This document shows, piece after piece, positions 61,282-64,000 of a stretch of DNA of 64,000 nt (the first letter of the stretch is position 1; each line of letters starts with the position of its first letter). Source of the stretch: Nostoc sp. RI_552 (GTDB lineage Bacteria; Cyanobacteriota; Cyanobacteriia; Cyanobacteriales; Nostocaceae); the NCBI GenBank assembly GCA_016124525.1, contig WGNO01000021.1, positions 1 through 64,000 on the forward strand. Direction: 5' to 3'. The notes below the pieces were generated by a model. That model saw only the letters and a program-made list of their open reading frames with translations, was not told the DNA's origin and did not search any database. The translations under genes and the position numbers were made by a program.

Positions 61282-62490
61282 ATGAAAATTTGCATTGTTA
61301 CCCACACTGTAAAAAAAGGCGATGGTCAGGGTAGAGTCAATTACGAAGTTGTCCAACAAGCAATTCATCGCGGTTATCACCTAACTTTACTAGCCAGTGA
61401 AGTAGATTTAGAATTACAGCAAAATCACCAAGTGAACTGGGTTCCTATTTCTATCAAAGGGTGGCCTACAGAATTTATTCGCAACATGATATTTGCAATT
61501 AAAAGTACACATTGGTTGCAGAAACATCGCCATGAACTTGATATAGTGAAAGTCAACGGGGCAATTACCAATGCCCCCGGAAATGTCAATGCCGTACATT
61601 TTGTGCATAACTCTTGGCTAAAATTTACCTCTCAAAAAACTCAGCCAAGGTCAGGTAAATTTTTATATAACTTTTACCAATGGCTATACACAACTTTAAA
61701 TGCATATTGGGAAAAACAGGCTTTTCGTAAAGCGCAAGTAGTAGTGGCAGTTTCTCATCAAGTCGCTCAAGATTTACTAGAAATAGGCGTAGCAGAAAAA
61801 TCTCTCAAAGTAATTTTAAACGGCGTTGATTTACAAGAGTTTTCTCCAGGAACGAGCAACCGCGAAAAATGGCAATTACCGGAAGGCGTACCTTTAGCAC
61901 TGTTTGCAGGGGATATCACACTACCTCGCAAAAACTTAGATACAGTCTTAAAAGCATTAGTCTCAGTTCCTGAGTTACATCTAGCCGTAGCCGGAAATAC
62001 CCAAAGAAGTCCTTATGTTCAGCTAGCAACATCACTGGGATTAAGTGAGCGAGTACATTTTTTAGGACAAAGGTCTGATGTACCAGAACTCATGAAATCC
62101 GTAGATTTCTTGGTTTTCCCGTCACGTTACGAGCCATTTGGCTTAGTAATTATTGAAGCCATGGCTTCTGGGTTACCTGTAATTACCGCAAGTTCCACCG
62201 GTGCGGCTCATTTGGTCACTCCAGAATCTGGAATAGTTTTGTCAGACTCAGATGATGTAGAAGCATTGACACAAGCATTGCAATTACTAACTAGCCATCG
62301 CTCCTTGCGCCAACAAATGGGAAAAGCTGCCCGTTCAGTGGCAGAACAACATAGTTGGACAAATATGGCACAAACTTATGTGAATCTATTTGAAGAATTA
62401 ATTAATTATGAGAAATACAGTTCTCATCCCCACCTATCGCCGTCCTCTGGATCTATCACGCTGCCTTTTGGCACTGCAAGCACAAACTAA
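61282..62490 (+). CDS. Glycosyltransferase family 4
   Basis: This is a 402-residue GT-B enzyme. It starts MKICIVTHTVKKGDGQGRVN, has LKVILNGVDLQEFSPG in the linker, ALFAGDITLPRKNLDTVLKA at the start of the donor domain, and FPSRYEPFGLVIIEAMASGL as the donor-binding motif. The last 83 bases overlap the next gene, so the final 27 residues are encoded in a shared stretch. It is part of the HEP elongation set. Confidence 0.92.
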   Translation: MKICIVTHTVKKGDGQGRVNYEVVQQAIHRGYHLTLLASEVDLELQQNHQVNWVPISIKGWPTEFIRNMIFAIKSTHWLQKHRHELDIVKVNGAITNAPGNVNAVHFVHNSWLKFTSQKTQPRSGKFLYNFYQWLYTTLNAYWEKQAFRKAQVVVAVSHQVAQDLLEIGVAEKSLKVILNGVDLQEFSPGTSNREKWQLPEGVPLALFAGDITLPRKNLDTVLKALVSVPELHLAVAGNTQRSPYVQLATSLGLSERVHFLGQRSDVPELMKSVDFLVFPSRYEPFGLVIIEAMASGLPVITASSTGAAHLVTPESGIVLSDSDDVEALTQALQLLTSHRSLRQQMGKAARSVAEQHSWTNMAQTYVNLFEELINYEKYSSHPHLSPSSGSITLPFGTASTN

Positions 62491-63337
62491 ATCCGTCCAT
62501 CAACTCATTCTAGTAGTTCGAGATACGGATAGAGAAACTTGGCAATTTCTAGCTCAATTCCATGGCCAAAACTTACCACTGCAAACTGTCAAAGTCACAG
62601 AACCAGGAGTAGTAGCCGCACTCAACGCCGGACTGGTAGCAGTTACCGGAGACATTGTTTCCATTACCGATGATGATGCAGCACCCCATCCTGATTGGTT
62701 AGAAAGAATCAACGCTCACTTTATCAATGATAGTTGCGTTGCCGGTGTCGGCGGTCGTGATTGGGTACATCATGGCAATAAAATCGAAGACGGTCAACGG
62801 TTAACCGTTGGTAAGTTGCAGTGGTTCGGACGGGTAATTGGTAATCATCATTTAGGAGTAGGAGAACCCCGGGAAGTGGATGTCCTCAAAGGTGTAAACA
62901 TGAGTTTTCGTACCCAAGCTATCGGACAATTACAATTTGATCAACGAATGCGTGGTACTGGAGCCCAAGTACATTTTGAAATGGCATTTACTCTTTCTTT
63001 AAAGCGGGCTGGGTGGAAAATGATTTATGACCCTCAAGTAGCGGTGGATCACTATCCAGCTCAACGTTTTGATGAAGACCAACGCCACAATTTTAATGAA
63101 ACTGCTTTTATTAACTTAGTTCATAATGAGACTTTAGTGATACTAGAACATTTGCCGCGATCGCGCCATCTTCTGTTTTGGCTATGGGCAGTATTAGTGG
63201 GAACAAGGGAAAGCTTAGGTTTGATACAATGGTTGCGATTTATACCCAGTCAAGGTAAACTTGCCGGACAAAAGTTAATCGGATCTTGGCGCGGACGTTG
63301 GCTAGCACATCAACAATTTGTAATTCGTAATTCGTAA
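62408..63337 (+). CDS. Glycosyltransferase family 2
   Basis: This is a 309-residue GT-A enzyme. It starts MRNTVLIPTYRRPLDLSRCL, contains GDIVSITDDDAAPHPDWLER with the metal-binding acidic run, and VLKGVNMSFRTQAIGQLQFD. It overlaps the previous gene by 83 bp, an unusually long overlap. The last five codons (VIRNS) and the stop derive from a heptameric aattcgt repeat, so the C terminus may have been extended or trimmed by repeat spread. Confidence 0.9.
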   Translation: MRNTVLIPTYRRPLDLSRCLLALQAQTKSVHQLILVVRDTDRETWQFLAQFHGQNLPLQTVKVTEPGVVAALNAGLVAVTGDIVSITDDDAAPHPDWLERINAHFINDSCVAGVGGRDWVHHGNKIEDGQRLTVGKLQWFGRVIGNHHLGVGEPREVDVLKGVNMSFRTQAIGQLQFDQRMRGTGAQVHFEMAFTLSLKRAGWKMIYDPQVAVDHYPAQRFDEDQRHNFNETAFINLVHNETLVILEHLPRSRHLLFWLWAVLVGTRESLGLIQWLRFIPSQGKLAGQKLIGSWRGRWLAHQQFVIRNS

Positions 63338-63340
63338 TTC
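63322..63340. repeat. Heptameric tandem repeat (aattcgt)
   Basis: Two full copies and a partial third of aattcgt cover the end of the glycosyltransferase gene, the same unit as at 15711 and 18827. Confidence 0.85.
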
Positions 63341-63421
63341 TTAATCACAGCCACATTAACTATACTGTTCAATGTTCACTGTTCCCTACTCCCTGTTCAA
63401 TATCAACTTGGCAGATTCATT

Positions 63422-64000
63422 GTGATTTCCAAACAAACACATTTCAATAGTTTTTTAGAATCACCCTTTTTTCCCCAACAGCGATCGCTACAGGGTTGGT
63501 TGGCTATTTTCGGCTTTTTGCTCCTGAATATAGTTTGCTATTTTGCCGGTGCGGCTAGTTTTTTGCCCTTAGTTTATCCTGCCACAGCTTTAGTGGTAGC
63601 CTTATTTTTATACTTGAGGCATCCCATCCTCTATGTTGGCTTTAGTTGGTGGATATGGTTCCTTACACCCTTGGCTACTCGCTTAGTTGACTATCGAATT
63701 GGCTGGGACCCCACCCGCCAGATGCTTCTAGCACCTTACTTAGTAGTTTTCCTCACTATAGGAACATGGTTACGCCACGCTCCTCGCTCTGTCCATCAGG
63801 GAGGAATGCCGTTTATTTTGGCTTTTATTGGTGTTTTCTATAGTTTTTTAGTGGGTCTGATTTATAATCAACCCCTTCCTGTGGCAAGAAGTTTTTTAGA
63901 TTGGCTCAGTCCCATTGTCTTTGGATTTCACTTATTTATTAACTGGCGAGATTATCCCAGCTACCGCCAAAATTTTCAACGTGTATTTTTCTGGGGTGTG
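63422..64000 (+). CDS. O-antigen ligase/polymerase-like membrane protein (partial)
   Basis: A GTG at 63422 opens a frame of 193 codons without stop to the window edge. The product is very hydrophobic, with helices near GWLAIFGFLLLNIVCYFAGA, VYPATALVVALFLYL, HPILYVGFSWWIWFL, MPFILAFIGVFYSFL and others. This fits a Wzy/O-antigen ligase type polymerase, and the position agrees with the last gene of the Anabaena HEP island (alr2841). The catalytic region would lie beyond the window. Confidence 0.7.
   Translation, partial: MISKQTHFNSFLESPFFPQQRSLQGWLAIFGFLLLNIVCYFAGAASFLPLVYPATALVVALFLYLRHPILYVGFSWWIWFLTPLATRLVDYRIGWDPTRQMLLAPYLVVFLTIGTWLRHAPRSVHQGGMPFILAFIGVFYSFLVGLIYNQPLPVARSFLDWLSPIVFGFHLFINWRDYPSYRQNFQRVFFWGV

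Overview
The window comes from a filamentous, heterocyst-forming cyanobacterium of the Nostocales (Nostoc/Anabaena/Calothrix type). The evidence is petN, a cofactor-assembly-of-complex-C gene, several cyanobacteria-only families (DUF3611, DUF3155, DUF2808, Ycf46-like), frequent HIP1 palindromes (GCGATCGC), heptameric short tandem repeats, and above all a long gene island matching the heterocyst envelope polysaccharide (HEP) island of Anabaena PCC 7120, including hepC and hepA. No rRNA, tRNA or CRISPR array was seen.

Layout. 1-3.4 kb: aat interrupted by a group II intron that runs off the left edge, a conserved hypothetical, and a minus-strand rseP-nth-rpsN operon. 3.8-12.2 kb: serS, DUF3611, a PadR regulator with a CCB cytochrome b6 maturation gene, DUF3155, a histidine kinase, and two secreted/envelope proteins that share a C-terminal module (one with SLH domains). 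12.4-18.8 kb: sbcC, a decayed duplicate of its 3' end, an SH3 protein and a Ycf46-like AAA ATPase. 19.2-23.6 kb: the conserved rpmH-rnpA-(PH protein)-yidC-jag-DUF177 cluster on the minus strand, then DUF2808. 24.2-27.2 kb: the three-gene proton-translocating transhydrogenase (pnt). 27.5-34 kb: petN with a 53-residue membrane protein, a membrane protein/P450/aminotransferase run, an SDR protein, a WD40 protein and DUF2795. 34-39.4 kb: a scrapyard holding a truncated gene, a tnpB relic split by a complete group II intron, an AI-2E-type permease, a decayed response regulator and a small transposon-like element. 39.8-43.6 kb: a vWA / PP2C / kinase-TPR triad of the TerY-P type. 43.9-64 kb: the HEP island, all on the plus strand: CDP-6-deoxyhexose synthesis, glycosyltransferases, a Wzz/BY-kinase-like protein, HepC sugar transferase, HepA ABC exporter, more glycosyltransferases and a truncated polymerase/ligase-like membrane protein.

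How it fits together. The HEP genes look like one pathway: nucleotide-sugar supply (rfbF, rfbG, epimerase, oxidoreductase), repeat-unit priming (HepC) and elongation (six or more glycosyltransferases), then export and chain-length control (HepA, Wzc-like). The vWA-PP2C-kinase triad just upstream is an independent signalling unit. No wholly unknown system is claimed. The strongest unexpected signals are mobile-element biology: (i) a group II intron inside the conserved Aat coding sequence, (ii) a second, complete intron whose exact ends are fixed by the tnpB reading frame it restores, and (iii) a 153-bp transposon-like element in two nearly identical copies, each flanked by its own 9-bp target duplication, one upstream of the kinase triad and one upstream of hepC.
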